Source of the DNA: Anaerolineales bacterium
Lineage (GTDB): Bacteria; Chloroflexota; Anaerolineae; Anaerolineales; Villigracilaceae
Length of the DNA: 35,181 bases
Reading direction: 5' to 3'
Assembly: GCA_013360875.1 (NCBI GenBank)
Contig: JABWAU010000028.1
Coordinates: forward strand, 1 to 35,181
The notes below the pieces were generated by a model. The model was given only the letters and a program-made list of their open reading frames with translations, had not been told where the DNA came from and did not search any database. The position numbers were made by a program, and so were the translations under genes. How positions within the stretch are numbered: the stretch's first letter is position 1; every line of letters starts with the position of its first letter. Below, piece after piece: positions 16,977-24,787 of the stretch.

Positions 16977-17696
16977 ATGGAAGTTCAGATCGCGGTTGCC
17001 AAGATCAACAAGTACGCCTCGTCCGAAAGCGGCGATACGCTGGAAGTGATCGAGAGACCCAACGGCGGCGTCTCCGTAGCGCTGGCAGACGGGCAGACCT
17101 CCGGGCGCGGCGCCAAAGCCGTCTCGCAGATGGTCGTCCGCAAGGTGATCGGCCTGCTGGCGGAAGGTGTCCGTGACGGCGCCGCGGCGCGCGCTGCTTC
17201 GGACATGCTCTACACCGAGAAAAAGGGGAAGGTCGTTTGCACGCTCAACATTGCCTCCATAGATCTGCACAGCGGAACCATCGTCCTCACACGCAACAAC
17301 CCCTCGCCCATGTTCATCTGCCGTGACATGCAAATTGATCGCATTGACGTGGAAAGCGTTCCGTTGGGCGTCTCGCGCGACGTGCGCCCCTCCATCACCG
17401 AGATCGAGATCGAGCCGGGGCTTACGATTGTCATCTACACCGATGGACTCGTCCACGCCGGGGAACGGCGCGGTCAACCCATGAACGTCATGGAAGTGCT
17501 TCGATCCATGATGGAAGACCTGGACCCCACGCCGCAAAGTATCGCGGATACGCTCCTCGCGCACGCCGTCTCGCTCGACGACAACCGCCCGGTGGACGAC
17601 ATCAGCGTTGTAGTTCTCAAGGTCTCCGCGCTGGCTGTGGACAACGTCCGCCGCATGACGGTGCGCCTGCCCATCGAATGGTACGAGAGGGCATGA
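16977..17696 (+). CDS. SpoIIE-family (PP2C-like) serine/threonine phosphatase
   Basis: Stand-alone phosphatase domain, 239 residues, with metal-binding motifs ALADGQTSGRGAKA near the N terminus, YTDGL in the middle and DDISVVVLK near the C terminus. The family dephosphorylates anti-anti-sigma factors or other switch proteins. There is no sensor or receiver domain and no membrane segment, so partners must act in trans. The start has GAGGA upstream. The following P-loop gene begins 9 bases after its stop. A long antisense open frame over this gene is a shadow. Confidence 0.87.
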   Translation: MEVQIAVAKINKYASSESGDTLEVIERPNGGVSVALADGQTSGRGAKAVSQMVVRKVIGLLAEGVRDGAAARAASDMLYTEKKGKVVCTLNIASIDLHSGTIVLTRNNPSPMFICRDMQIDRIDVESVPLGVSRDVRPSITEIEIEPGLTIVIYTDGLVHAGERRGQPMNVMEVLRSMMEDLDPTPQSIADTLLAHAVSLDDNRPVDDISVVVLKVSALAVDNVRRMTVRLPIEWYERA

Positions 17697-17705
17697 ACCT
17701 TCGCA

Positions 17706-18059
17706 ATGGAGCCTCCGTCGAAAGGTCAGCTTGTTGGCGTCGTCGGTCCGTGCGGCTCGGGGAAATCCACGCTCATGGCAGGTCTCGAAAAACACGGTTA
17801 CGCCTGCCGCCACATCGCGCAGGAGCATTCCTACGTCCAAGCCATGTGGCAGATCGTTTCCAAGCCCGACGTCCTCATCTACCTGCACTCGTCCTTCCCG
17901 GTCAGCACTGCGCGCCGCAAACTCGACTGGCGAGAAAAAGATTACGAGGAACAACTTCGCAGACTCTCCCACGCCCGTGAACACGCGCAACTTTTCATTG
18001 ACACGGATAACCTCACTCCCGAACAGGTTTTGCAAAAAGCATTGGATTTTTTGAAGTAA
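17706..18059 (+). CDS. Small P-loop NTPase (nucleotide kinase-like)
   Basis: 117 residues with a Walker A motif GPCGSGKST (residues 14-22) and then SKPDVLIYLHSSFPVSTARRKLDW, resembling the mobile and substrate part of a small nucleoside or adenylate kinase. At this length it is about half of a typical kinase and lacks a clear lid region. It is cotranscribed with the SpoIIE phosphatase, nine bases apart, with no strong Shine-Dalgarno of its own, so it is probably translated by coupling. A kinase acting opposite the phosphatase is possible but only inferred. Confidence 0.75.
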   Translation: MEPPSKGQLVGVVGPCGSGKSTLMAGLEKHGYACRHIAQEHSYVQAMWQIVSKPDVLIYLHSSFPVSTARRKLDWREKDYEEQLRRLSHAREHAQLFIDTDNLTPEQVLQKALDFLK

Positions 18060-18129
18060 CGCGACACACCGTTCTCGAAGGATATCCGGCGGGCAGCGGA
18101 AAAATCTCGCGTTGCAGCAAAAGGCCGCG

Positions 18130-19620
18130 ATGAAAAGACCCCTCGCCTCATTCCTGACCCTCAGCCTGCTCCTCCTCTCCTGCAATTTCCTCCAGCCGAC
18201 GCCTTCCCCGCCTCCCTCCGCGCCCGGACCCGATCCCATGCAAACGCCCTGGGACGACCGCACCCACTTCAAAAGCGGATTGGTCGCATCGGCGCAATCG
18301 GTTTTGAATGGATTGGCAGGCGCAAGCGTCTATCGCATCGAATTCACGATCGCCGATAACCTGTACCAAGTCGCAGGAACGGAGGAGGTTCGATACACCA
18401 ACACGGAAGACGTTGCATTGAACGAAATCCACTTTCGGCTCTTCCCCAACATCCTCGGCGGCGGGATGACCGTTTCCAACCTGTCAGTGAATGGGCAATC
18501 CGCCGCGCCCCGATTCGGACTCGAAAACAGTTTGATGATCGTCCCATTGCCCGCGCCGCTCGAAGCAAATCAAAGCGTCGTTCTCAAAATGGATTACGCC
18601 GTCACCGTTCCGCAGGCGGTCGAATTGAATTACGGCGTGCTTGCCTACTACGACGACGTCCTCGCGCTCGCGCACGCGTATCCTATGATCGCCGTGTACG
18701 ACGACGAAGGCTGGAACGCGGAGATCCCGCCGCAGGATGGCGACGTCACGTATGCGGACGCGGCGTTCCATCTTGTACGCGTCCGCGCGCCGAAGGAATT
18801 AACGCTGGTCGCGTCCGGGCGTGAGATCAGCCGCGGCGAAGAGGGGCAGGCTCAGGTCCTGATTGTAGCGAACGGTCCCGCGCGCGATTTCTATCTGGCG
18901 GCGAGTCCAAAATACGAAAAAATCTCGCAAACATTCGGTGAAATAACCGTCAACAGTTACGCCCCAAGGGAACTCAGGGACGGTGCGCAATTCGCGCTGG
19001 AGGTTGCCGTCAGAGCCATTGACGCGTTCAGCGAACGTTACGCGCCCTACCCCTACACCGAATTCGACATCGTATCCACACCCACGCTCGCGCTCGGCAT
19101 CGAATACCCCGGCATGACCGCCATCGCTTCGCGCTTATATGATGGGAACCGCGATTCCCGCATGTACTTGGAATCGACCGTCGCGCACGAAGTTGGCCAT
19201 CAATGGTTCTACAACCTCGTCGGCGGCGATCAACTCGACGATCCCTGGCTGGACGAATCGCTCACTCAGTTCGTCACGCTTCAATATTTTGCGGATGAAT
19301 ATGGGAAAGTCGGGGAGGATGAATTCCGCGCCTCGCTGGAAGGCAGGTGGGCGCGCGTGAACAATGAAAAGATTCCCATCGGATTGCCCGTTTCCGCGTA
19401 TCGGGGTGCGGAGTATAGCGCCATCGTCTACGGGCGCGGCGCGTTGTTCTTCCTCGCATTGCGCGAGGAAATGGGAACGGATGCGTTCGATGCCTTTCTG
19501 AAGGAATATACCGCGTCGCTTTCGTGGGGTATCGCCGCGCCCGAATATTTGCAGTCGCTTGCCGAACAAAAATGCGCCTGCGAACTGGATGCGCTTTTCG
19601 AGGAGTGGGTGTATCCGTAG
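18130..19620 (+). CDS. M1-family (aminopeptidase N-like) metallopeptidase lipoprotein
   Basis: Exported zinc peptidase, 496 residues. The N terminus is a lipoprotein signal with Cys18 in LLLLSC, then a P/S-rich linker. The zinc site HEVGH (353-357) with Glu376, 18 residues after the second His (HExxH-x18-E), is complete. GIEYPGM (323-329) occupies the place of the family GAMEN exopeptidase motif. ATG 18130 is preferred over the in-frame TTG 18112 because the signal peptide begins there. The C-terminal helical domain of long M1 enzymes is absent. Probably degrades peptides outside the membrane. Confidence 0.9.
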   Translation: MKRPLASFLTLSLLLLSCNFLQPTPSPPPSAPGPDPMQTPWDDRTHFKSGLVASAQSVLNGLAGASVYRIEFTIADNLYQVAGTEEVRYTNTEDVALNEIHFRLFPNILGGGMTVSNLSVNGQSAAPRFGLENSLMIVPLPAPLEANQSVVLKMDYAVTVPQAVELNYGVLAYYDDVLALAHAYPMIAVYDDEGWNAEIPPQDGDVTYADAAFHLVRVRAPKELTLVASGREISRGEEGQAQVLIVANGPARDFYLAASPKYEKISQTFGEITVNSYAPRELRDGAQFALEVAVRAIDAFSERYAPYPYTEFDIVSTPTLALGIEYPGMTAIASRLYDGNRDSRMYLESTVAHEVGHQWFYNLVGGDQLDDPWLDESLTQFVTLQYFADEYGKVGEDEFRASLEGRWARVNNEKIPIGLPVSAYRGAEYSAIVYGRGALFFLALREEMGTDAFDAFLKEYTASLSWGIAAPEYLQSLAEQKCACELDALFEEWVYP

Positions 19621-19665
19621 CGCAAGATGCCGTCCTTCGATGAACTCAGGACAAGCCTTGCGCTA
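19618..19665. repeat. Palindrome-bounded repeat containing a CCTTCGATGAACTCAGG core
   Basis: Arms TAGCGCAAG (19618-19626, including the stop codon of the peptidase gene) and CTTGCGCTA (19657-19665) bound a core CCTTCGATGAACTCAGGACAAGCC (19634-19657). A close relative of this core lies inside moeA at 34943-34971. Confidence 0.65.
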
Positions 19666-19733
19666 CATTACACAACCATATCCCATCCGGGAAAATTTTC
19701 CAAATTGTCCTACCCATGCCCAATCAACAGGGG

Positions 19734-19739
19734 TATAAT
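19734..19739 (+). promoter_or_regulatory. Possible -10 element of secD-secF
   Basis: TATAAT, 51 bases before the secD start codon. The -35 at 17-base spacing (TACCCA) is poor, so activator help or another spacing would be needed. Confidence 0.4.
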
Positions 19740-19790
19740 CAGCCGCGCCCAGCCCCAGGCTGGCATTTTTGTGAGTGGAGAATCCATTGC

Positions 19791-21170
19791 ATGATACGAA
19801 ACTTATCCAATCGAATCCTTCTCATTCTCATCATTGTCGGGCTCGCCTTATGGGTGGACTTCACGGATGAGATCAAAATCAACAACCCCAGGGATGGTTC
19901 CGTTCTCTTCCAATTGAAGACCTCAGCCAAACTCGGTTTGGATCTGCAGGGCGGTCTGCAAGTCCTTTTGGAAGCCGACCTGCCGGAAACCACCCGCGTC
20001 ACAACCGAGGAAATGGAAACGGCGCGCAGCATCGTTGAAAACCGCACGAACGCGCTGGGCGTGAGTGAAAACCTGATCCAGGTGGCGGGCGAGAGGCGCA
20101 TTGTGGGCGAATTTCCCGGCGTGGAAGACTCGGATGCCATCCTCGACATCATCCAGCAGACCGGTCTGCTCGAATTCGTGGATACCGGCGATTATTCGCC
20201 CGAGGTCGGCACGATCCTACAAACAGATTTTGGGAGCGATCCAACCGCCGCCCCTGCCACTCCCGCCTCCCCCACGAACGGGAGCGGCGATCAGATCGTG
20301 TATCACACCGTAATGACCGGCAAGGATTTGCGAAGCGTCTCCGTTGCGCCGGACCAGTTGGGGACCAACTATGCCATTGACTTCACGCTTACCCCGGACG
20401 GCACTAGGATCTTCGCCGATCATACCTCCGCCAACGTGGGCAGATTCCTCACCATCACGCTGGATAAACGCGTCATCTCCTCGCCGCGCATCGAATCGGC
20501 GATCCCCGATGGCGCCGGCACGATCACGGGAAGTTTTACGCCCGATACGGCGAATGCGCTCGCCGTCCAACTGCGCTACGGCTCCCTGCCCATTCCCCTC
20601 AAGGTGGTCGAGACGCGCATCATCGGTCCGACGCTGGGCGAAGACTCCCTGCAACGGAGTCTCGTCGCCGGGTTGATCGGGTTCGTGATCGTGATCCTGT
20701 TCATGGGCATCTATTACCGGCTGCCTGGCATCACCGCGAACATTTCCATCCTGATGTACGCGGTCATTTTGTTCGCGGTCTTCAAACTGATCGGCGTCAC
20801 CATGACCCTGCCCGGCATCGCCGGCATCATGCTCAGCACCGGCTCCGCGCTGGACGCGAACATCCTCGTCTTCGAGAGGCTGAAGGAGGAGTTACGCGGC
20901 GGGCGGACGATGAGGCAGGCTTTCGGTCAGGCGTGGAACCGGGCGTGGCCCTCCATTCGCGATTCGAACGTCGCCGCCCTCATCACCTCCGCCATCCTGT
21001 TCTGGTTCGGAAGCGCGTTTGGCGCCACCATCGTGAAGGGCTTTGCCGTGACCCTGTTCCTCGGGGTAATCATCAGCTTGTTCTCCTCCCTGTTCATCAC
21101 ACATTCGCTGCTTGGACTGGCGCTGGACACCTTCAAACTCAAAAACCTCGAACGCTGGATTGGCATTTAG
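19791..21170 (+). CDS. secD: Protein translocase subunit SecD
   Basis: Membrane protein, 459 residues, that with SecF uses the proton-motive force to help SecYEG complete protein export. It has one N-terminal membrane segment, a large external domain opening with LGLDLQGGLQVLLE, the second external region with LDKRVISSPRI and SGSFTP-type motifs, and about five C-terminal membrane segments including GSALDANILVFERLKEELR (usually GMAVDAN). A P/A/T-rich linker (about residues 142-160) is inserted in the external part. ATG 19791 with GGAG upstream is chosen. secF follows after 13 bases. Confidence 0.96.
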   Translation: MIRNLSNRILLILIIVGLALWVDFTDEIKINNPRDGSVLFQLKTSAKLGLDLQGGLQVLLEADLPETTRVTTEEMETARSIVENRTNALGVSENLIQVAGERRIVGEFPGVEDSDAILDIIQQTGLLEFVDTGDYSPEVGTILQTDFGSDPTAAPATPASPTNGSGDQIVYHTVMTGKDLRSVSVAPDQLGTNYAIDFTLTPDGTRIFADHTSANVGRFLTITLDKRVISSPRIESAIPDGAGTITGSFTPDTANALAVQLRYGSLPIPLKVVETRIIGPTLGEDSLQRSLVAGLIGFVIVILFMGIYYRLPGITANISILMYAVILFAVFKLIGVTMTLPGIAGIMLSTGSALDANILVFERLKEELRGGRTMRQAFGQAWNRAWPSIRDSNVAALITSAILFWFGSAFGATIVKGFAVTLFLGVIISLFSSLFITHSLLGLALDTFKLKNLERWIGI

Positions 21171-21183
21171 GAATCGGACACTT

Positions 21184-22092
21184 ATGAACATTCTTGGAAA
21201 ACGTTATTTCTTCTTCGGGCTATCCCTGCTGATCATCATCCCCGGGCTCGTCATCCTGTTTGCCGGAGGCGTTCCCCTGTCCATTGATTTTACCGGCGGG
21301 AGCCTGCTCGAGGTCAAGTTCGAAAATCGAACCCCGGAAACAAGTCAGATCTATGCGGTCTACGACAAGGCTGGCATCGAGGACACGCAGGTGCAAACCA
21401 GCGATGCGGGCAGTTACATCATCCGTTCGCAGTTCCTCCAAAACGAAGACCGGGACGCCGTCCTCGCCGCGCTCAACGAAAACATCGGCAAGGCGGAGGT
21501 CGTCCGTTTCGACAGCGTGGGACCCAGCATCGGCAGGCAGGTCACCTCGCGCGGCGCGCTGGCAGTGACGGTGTCATCGCTTCTGGTGGTCCTGTTCATC
21601 GCCTGGTCCTTTCGCGGGGTGACGCACGCATTTCGCTACGGCGTCTGCGCCATCCTTGCCATGATCCACGACGTCGCCATCATCTTCAGTTTCACCGCCA
21701 TCGGAAGTCTCCTGTGGGGCTGGGAAATCGACTCCCTCTTCCTCACCGCCTTGCTGACCGTGATCGGCTTCTCCATGCAGGATACCATCGTGGTATTCGA
21801 CCGCATTCGGGAAAACTCCAACATCTACCGCCGCCTCGATTTCGAAACGCTCGTCAACCATTCCATCGTGCAAACGCTCCAGCGTTCGATCAACACCCAG
21901 TTGATGACGGTCGAGTTCCTCCTGCTGGCGCTCGCCATGTTCGGCGGCATTACATTGCGCGAATTCGCCTCCATCCTGCTGATCGGATTGTTGAGCGGAA
22001 CCTACTCGTCCATCTTCATCGCCGCCCCCATCTTGGTGCTGTGGGAAAACCGCGAATGGAGAACCTGGTTCCGCAAACCGGCCGCTGCATAA
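21184..22092 (+). CDS. secF: Protein translocase subunit SecF
   Basis: Partner of SecD, 302 residues. It opens with one membrane segment, then SIDFTGGSLLEV (the SecF signature), an external domain ending VGPSIGRQV, and five membrane segments with GFSMQDTIVVFDRIREN, the region facing SecD. The short C-terminal tail EWRTWFRKPAAA is positively charged. ATG 21184 follows the secD stop directly. The operon ends at a strong hairpin just downstream. Confidence 0.96.
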   Translation: MNILGKRYFFFGLSLLIIIPGLVILFAGGVPLSIDFTGGSLLEVKFENRTPETSQIYAVYDKAGIEDTQVQTSDAGSYIIRSQFLQNEDRDAVLAALNENIGKAEVVRFDSVGPSIGRQVTSRGALAVTVSSLLVVLFIAWSFRGVTHAFRYGVCAILAMIHDVAIIFSFTAIGSLLWGWEIDSLFLTALLTVIGFSMQDTIVVFDRIRENSNIYRRLDFETLVNHSIVQTLQRSINTQLMTVEFLLLALAMFGGITLREFASILLIGLLSGTYSSIFIAAPILVLWENREWRTWFRKPAAA

Positions 22093-22110
22093 CCCCAGCC
22101 CGCGACAAGC

Positions 22111-22155
22111 AAAAAAAAAAAAAAAAGCCGCCCCCTTGATTTTCGGGGGCGGCTT
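22111..22155. terminator. Strong bidirectional intrinsic terminator beyond secF
   Basis: Perfect 11-bp GC-rich stem AAGCCGCCCCC/GGGGGCGGCTT with a nine-base loop. On the minus strand it is followed by an unbroken T-tract (A16 at 22111-22126 on the plus strand); on the plus strand only CATTTTAT follows. It therefore suits a minus-strand transcript even better than secF. Confidence 0.9.
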
Positions 22156-22167
22156 CATTTTATGCGT

Positions 22168-22317
22168 TCAACCCATGAGCACGGAAAGGAGCCGATACAA
22201 CAGGTTCACAAAGTACGACCGGCGCATCGAAAACAGATTGTCCGGGTATTCATCGTCGTAAGACCGTAGTTGCAAGAGCAATCGAATTATTGCCCAATTC
22301 CTGTTTGACCGATACAT
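22168..22317 (-). CDS. Putative small protein of 49 residues
   Basis: Short open frame beginning MYRSNRNWAIIRLLLQLRSY and ending LLYRLLSVLMG, alternating helical hydrophobic and basic/aromatic stretches with an acidic DDEYP turn in the middle. Not recognised. Supporting context: it lies alone between two terminators, and its stop codon is 12 bases before the hairpin whose T-tract points along its own strand. A weak purine-rich site (GAAGGCGAG) precedes the ATG. The rest of this 374-base gap (22093-22466) shows only the two terminators and no other candidate. Coding is plausible, not proven. Confidence 0.45.
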   Translation of the reverse strand: MYRSNRNWAIIRLLLQLRSYDDEYPDNLFSMRRSYFVNLLYRLLSVLMG

Positions 22318-22381
22318 CCGCCGTATACTCGCCTTCAATGTCTGGTTTTCAAAGTCAAGACGATAAGATTACAGTAAAGTT

Positions 22382-22418
22382 ACAAAAACCGTCCCATCCT
22401 TGGTTCATGGATGGGACG
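22382..22418 (-). terminator. Intrinsic terminator of the KASIII-like gene
   Basis: Stem CGTCCCATCC/GGATGGGACG (10 bp, nine-base loop) followed on the minus strand by GTTTTTGTAA. It lies 49 bases after the synthase stop codon. Confidence 0.85.
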
Positions 22419-22466
22419 ATTCGCTTCGAACGGCGGGACGGCTGCCCCCTTTTCGAGTTAATGGAC

Positions 22467-23723
22467 CTACCCTCCGAGTTCCACCGCCAGCGCGTCGTAA
22501 TACGTGCCAGCCCCGAAACCGTCAATTAAAATGTGATCGAAGGGTTTCAAATTCGGAAGTTCGCGCAGGAAGGCGATCATGTTGGATGCCGCGCTCACGT
22601 TCCCGAACTCGCTCAACAGCCACGGCATCGGCAGGACGATCCCCTCGTTTTGCAGGTGTTTTTCCTTGAGTTTGTTGATCTTGTAATTCGCGTGATGGAC
22701 GATCGCCACAGCCAGCGACCTGCCCGCCAGACCCAGGTCGCCCAGCCGGGCTTGATAGGAGGCGTACACGTCCCTGACCACCTGCACCCCGGTCCGCACG
22801 AACAACTTGACCATGCCCATCGGTCCCGCCATCGTAATGGATGAACCGTCGTGCGGTTCGTGCATCAACCCCGCCACGCGGATGTTGTTCGTCAGCGGTT
22901 CGGTCACATCCACGTTGAACTCGCCGTTGTGTTTCTGCCGCGAGTGGGGATAATACATGGCGACCTGCAATACGCCGTCGTCGTCGAATACCTCGCGCGA
23001 TCTGCCAGCCAGGAATTTCATGGTCTCGCCGGGGATTACGCCGATCACGCCCGCCGCGTTTCCGAACAGTTGCAGGGCGTTCGCGTCGTGCGACGAACCG
23101 ACAAAACGACTCAACCCCTCGATCCCCCCAACCAGCACCTTCCTGCCGCGCAGGGACTCCGCAATGTTGATGTTCAATTGCATGTTTTCGGGCAGGTCCG
23201 GGTTCAATGCCAGATGCAGGCTGCTCGTCGAACCATCGCACGCCTTGTGGATCGCGACCTTCAAAGCGGAATCGGGAATGCCTGCGGCTCTTGTGATCCG
23301 ATCCAGGTAATCCTCCGTGATCGGCGCGCTCATGCCGATCAACACCGCCTCCACTTCCGAAGGCTGCCAATTGCAGGCTTTCATCGCCGCAACGAGGAGC
23401 CTCCTCCCCACTTCCACTTCCACTTGAATGTGTTCCTCCAGCGTAAGGTTCAATGGAAGATGGTGCCGGTTGAGGAAACCCAATTCGGACAGATTCAGTT
23501 TTTCGTTCGCGGGAAGCGGATGTCCGAGGCGTTGTTCCAAAAAGTCCGATAACCTTTCGTTGTCGTAACTTTCCCCCCACGTGCCGTAAACGCCCCCGAT
23601 CCCCACGTTCGGGTTGGCTACGCGCTCCATGCCAAAGGGTATCCCCCCCGCAATCGGCAGCAATTCCATCTCGACGCCGGGCCGGTCGTAAAAGGATTTA
23701 ATGTTTGAACTCGAATTATCCAT
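22467..23723 (-). CDS. 3-oxoacyl-ACP synthase III (KASIII/thiolase-fold) family protein
   Basis: Condensing enzyme of the thiolase superfamily, 418 residues, somewhat longer than standard FabH. The Cys-His-Asn triad is visible: Cys162 in HKACDGSTSS, His343 or His344 in VHHANYKIN, and Asn375 in GNVSAASN. The extra N-terminal part (GIPFGMERVANPNVGIGG) is unlike FabH. It may make a branched or specialised acyl product rather than prime bulk fatty acid synthesis; this is inference. ATG 23723 is chosen with AAGGAG upstream; an open frame extending to 23909 shows no similarity. It has its own terminator. Confidence 0.86.
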   Translation of the reverse strand: MDNSSSNIKSFYDRPGVEMELLPIAGGIPFGMERVANPNVGIGGVYGTWGESYDNERLSDFLEQRLGHPLPANEKLNLSELGFLNRHHLPLNLTLEEHIQVEVEVGRRLLVAAMKACNWQPSEVEAVLIGMSAPITEDYLDRITRAAGIPDSALKVAIHKACDGSTSSLHLALNPDLPENMQLNINIAESLRGRKVLVGGIEGLSRFVGSSHDANALQLFGNAAGVIGVIPGETMKFLAGRSREVFDDDGVLQVAMYYPHSRQKHNGEFNVDVTEPLTNNIRVAGLMHEPHDGSSITMAGPMGMVKLFVRTGVQVVRDVYASYQARLGDLGLAGRSLAVAIVHHANYKINKLKEKHLQNEGIVLPMPWLLSEFGNVSAASNMIAFLRELPNLKPFDHILIDGFGAGTYYDALAVELGG

Positions 23724-23881
23724 GGTGGTAAAACTCCTTGTTTCTTGTTTACTATGAAACCCTGTTGTATTCCTTTGGTTTCGCATCCGCGCGACCCTGC
23801 CGAGCCGATTTTTGCAACGGCGCAGCGCCACGTAACGCAGTGCAGGGCATGTCCTGTCGATTGTCCGCTGCAGCGGGATGA

Positions 23882-24787
23882 TCAACCTGCGTTTCTGAAT
23901 TTTTTCCAATACCTCAATAATCCATCCGCGCTCATGCCGGGCGGGTTCGCCAATTCGTAAGCCGCCATCACTTCTTCATCCAAACCGATCTTCCTCCCCT
24001 CCTCCGCCATCCAGTCTGTAAACCTCTGTCGCATCTCCTCCAATGACGGTTCGGATGGCATGATCTCCTCCAGCCAGCCCGTGGCAGACACAAGCCCCTT
24101 TTCCACCTCGCTCAAATGCCATGCGGGATCGTCGAAGATTCCAAAGTGAGTCGGCGCGATACGCGTGAACTTTTCCTTTCGCAGGCGGGCGAGGCTTTCG
24201 CGCCAGCGTTCAATGTGCAGTTCCGGCGGCGGCATGGGAACGCGCAAATAGGGATAGCCGGGGATGCGCACGCCGCCCACGTCGCCGCTGAATAAAACAT
24301 CCTCGAAGAGATAGGAATAATGATGTTCCGCGTGACCGGGCGTATTGATCGGAAGGATTTCCAAGTTACCGATTTTTATCGCCTCCGCGTCTTTCGGGAC
24401 TTTGAGTTGACTCTGCGGCACCGGCAGAAACTCCCCCCAAAGCGATTCCATTCGATCCCCGTAAATGCGCGCCGCGCTGGCTAGCAGTTTTTCGGGGTCC
24501 AGCATGTGCGGCGCGCCGACGGGATGCACGTAAACCTCCGCGCCCTGCCTTGCAAGCCAGCCTGCCGCGCCGGCGTGATCGAGATGAATGTGCGTGAGCA
24601 GGACGTGCGTCACGCCGCGGGGAGACAAACCTTCCTTTGCCAGACCAGCCTCGAGCGCGGAAAGAGTCGAGCCGGGCCCGCTTTCGACGAGGATCGCTCC
24701 GTCCGCATGTCGTATCAAATACGCGGCAATTGCGTGAGGGCGCCCCTGAAAGTTCAGGTCAAGTGTGACAACACGGGAGGATGCCAT
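23882..24787 (-). CDS. Metallo-beta-lactamase-fold hydrolase
   Basis: 301 residues with the metal motif HIHLDH (66-71), a further ligand His152 in NTPGHAEHH and Asp169 in FSGDVGG, so a binuclear metal site is expected. The family includes glyoxalase II-like thioesterases, lactonases and nucleases; no feature here picks the substrate. The C-terminal part (from about 205) is helical and acidic. GGAGG sits just before ATG 24787, which overlaps the 3' end of the DUF58 gene by 34 bases, so the two genes are coupled. Confidence 0.88.
   Translation of the reverse strand: MASSRVVTLDLNFQGRPHAIAAYLIRHADGAILVESGPGSTLSALEAGLAKEGLSPRGVTHVLLTHIHLDHAGAAGWLARQGAEVYVHPVGAPHMLDPEKLLASAARIYGDRMESLWGEFLPVPQSQLKVPKDAEAIKIGNLEILPINTPGHAEHHYSYLFEDVLFSGDVGGVRIPGYPYLRVPMPPPELHIERWRESLARLRKEKFTRIAPTHFGIFDDPAWHLSEVEKGLVSATGWLEEIMPSEPSLEEMRQRFTDWMAEEGRKIGLDEEVMAAYELANPPGMSADGLLRYWKKFRNAG

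Noticed and set aside
16875-18272. 465-codon open frame on the minus strand
   Set aside because: It lies antisense to the SpoIIE-type phosphatase and P-loop genes, both with clear motifs. Its translation is Arg/His/Asp-rich and unlike any family; it is a GC-driven shadow.
22522-23580. 352-codon minus-strand frame within the KASIII-like gene
   Set aside because: Alternative frame of a gene with a complete Cys-His-Asn triad; the translation is Gly/Arg-rich and featureless.
23745-23960. Cysteine-rich 71-codon plus-strand ORF (MKPCCIP, CRACPVDCP)
   Set aside because: It overlaps the 3' end of the MBL-fold gene in antisense and has no ribosome site; the Cys pattern comes from GC-rich palindromic sequence.
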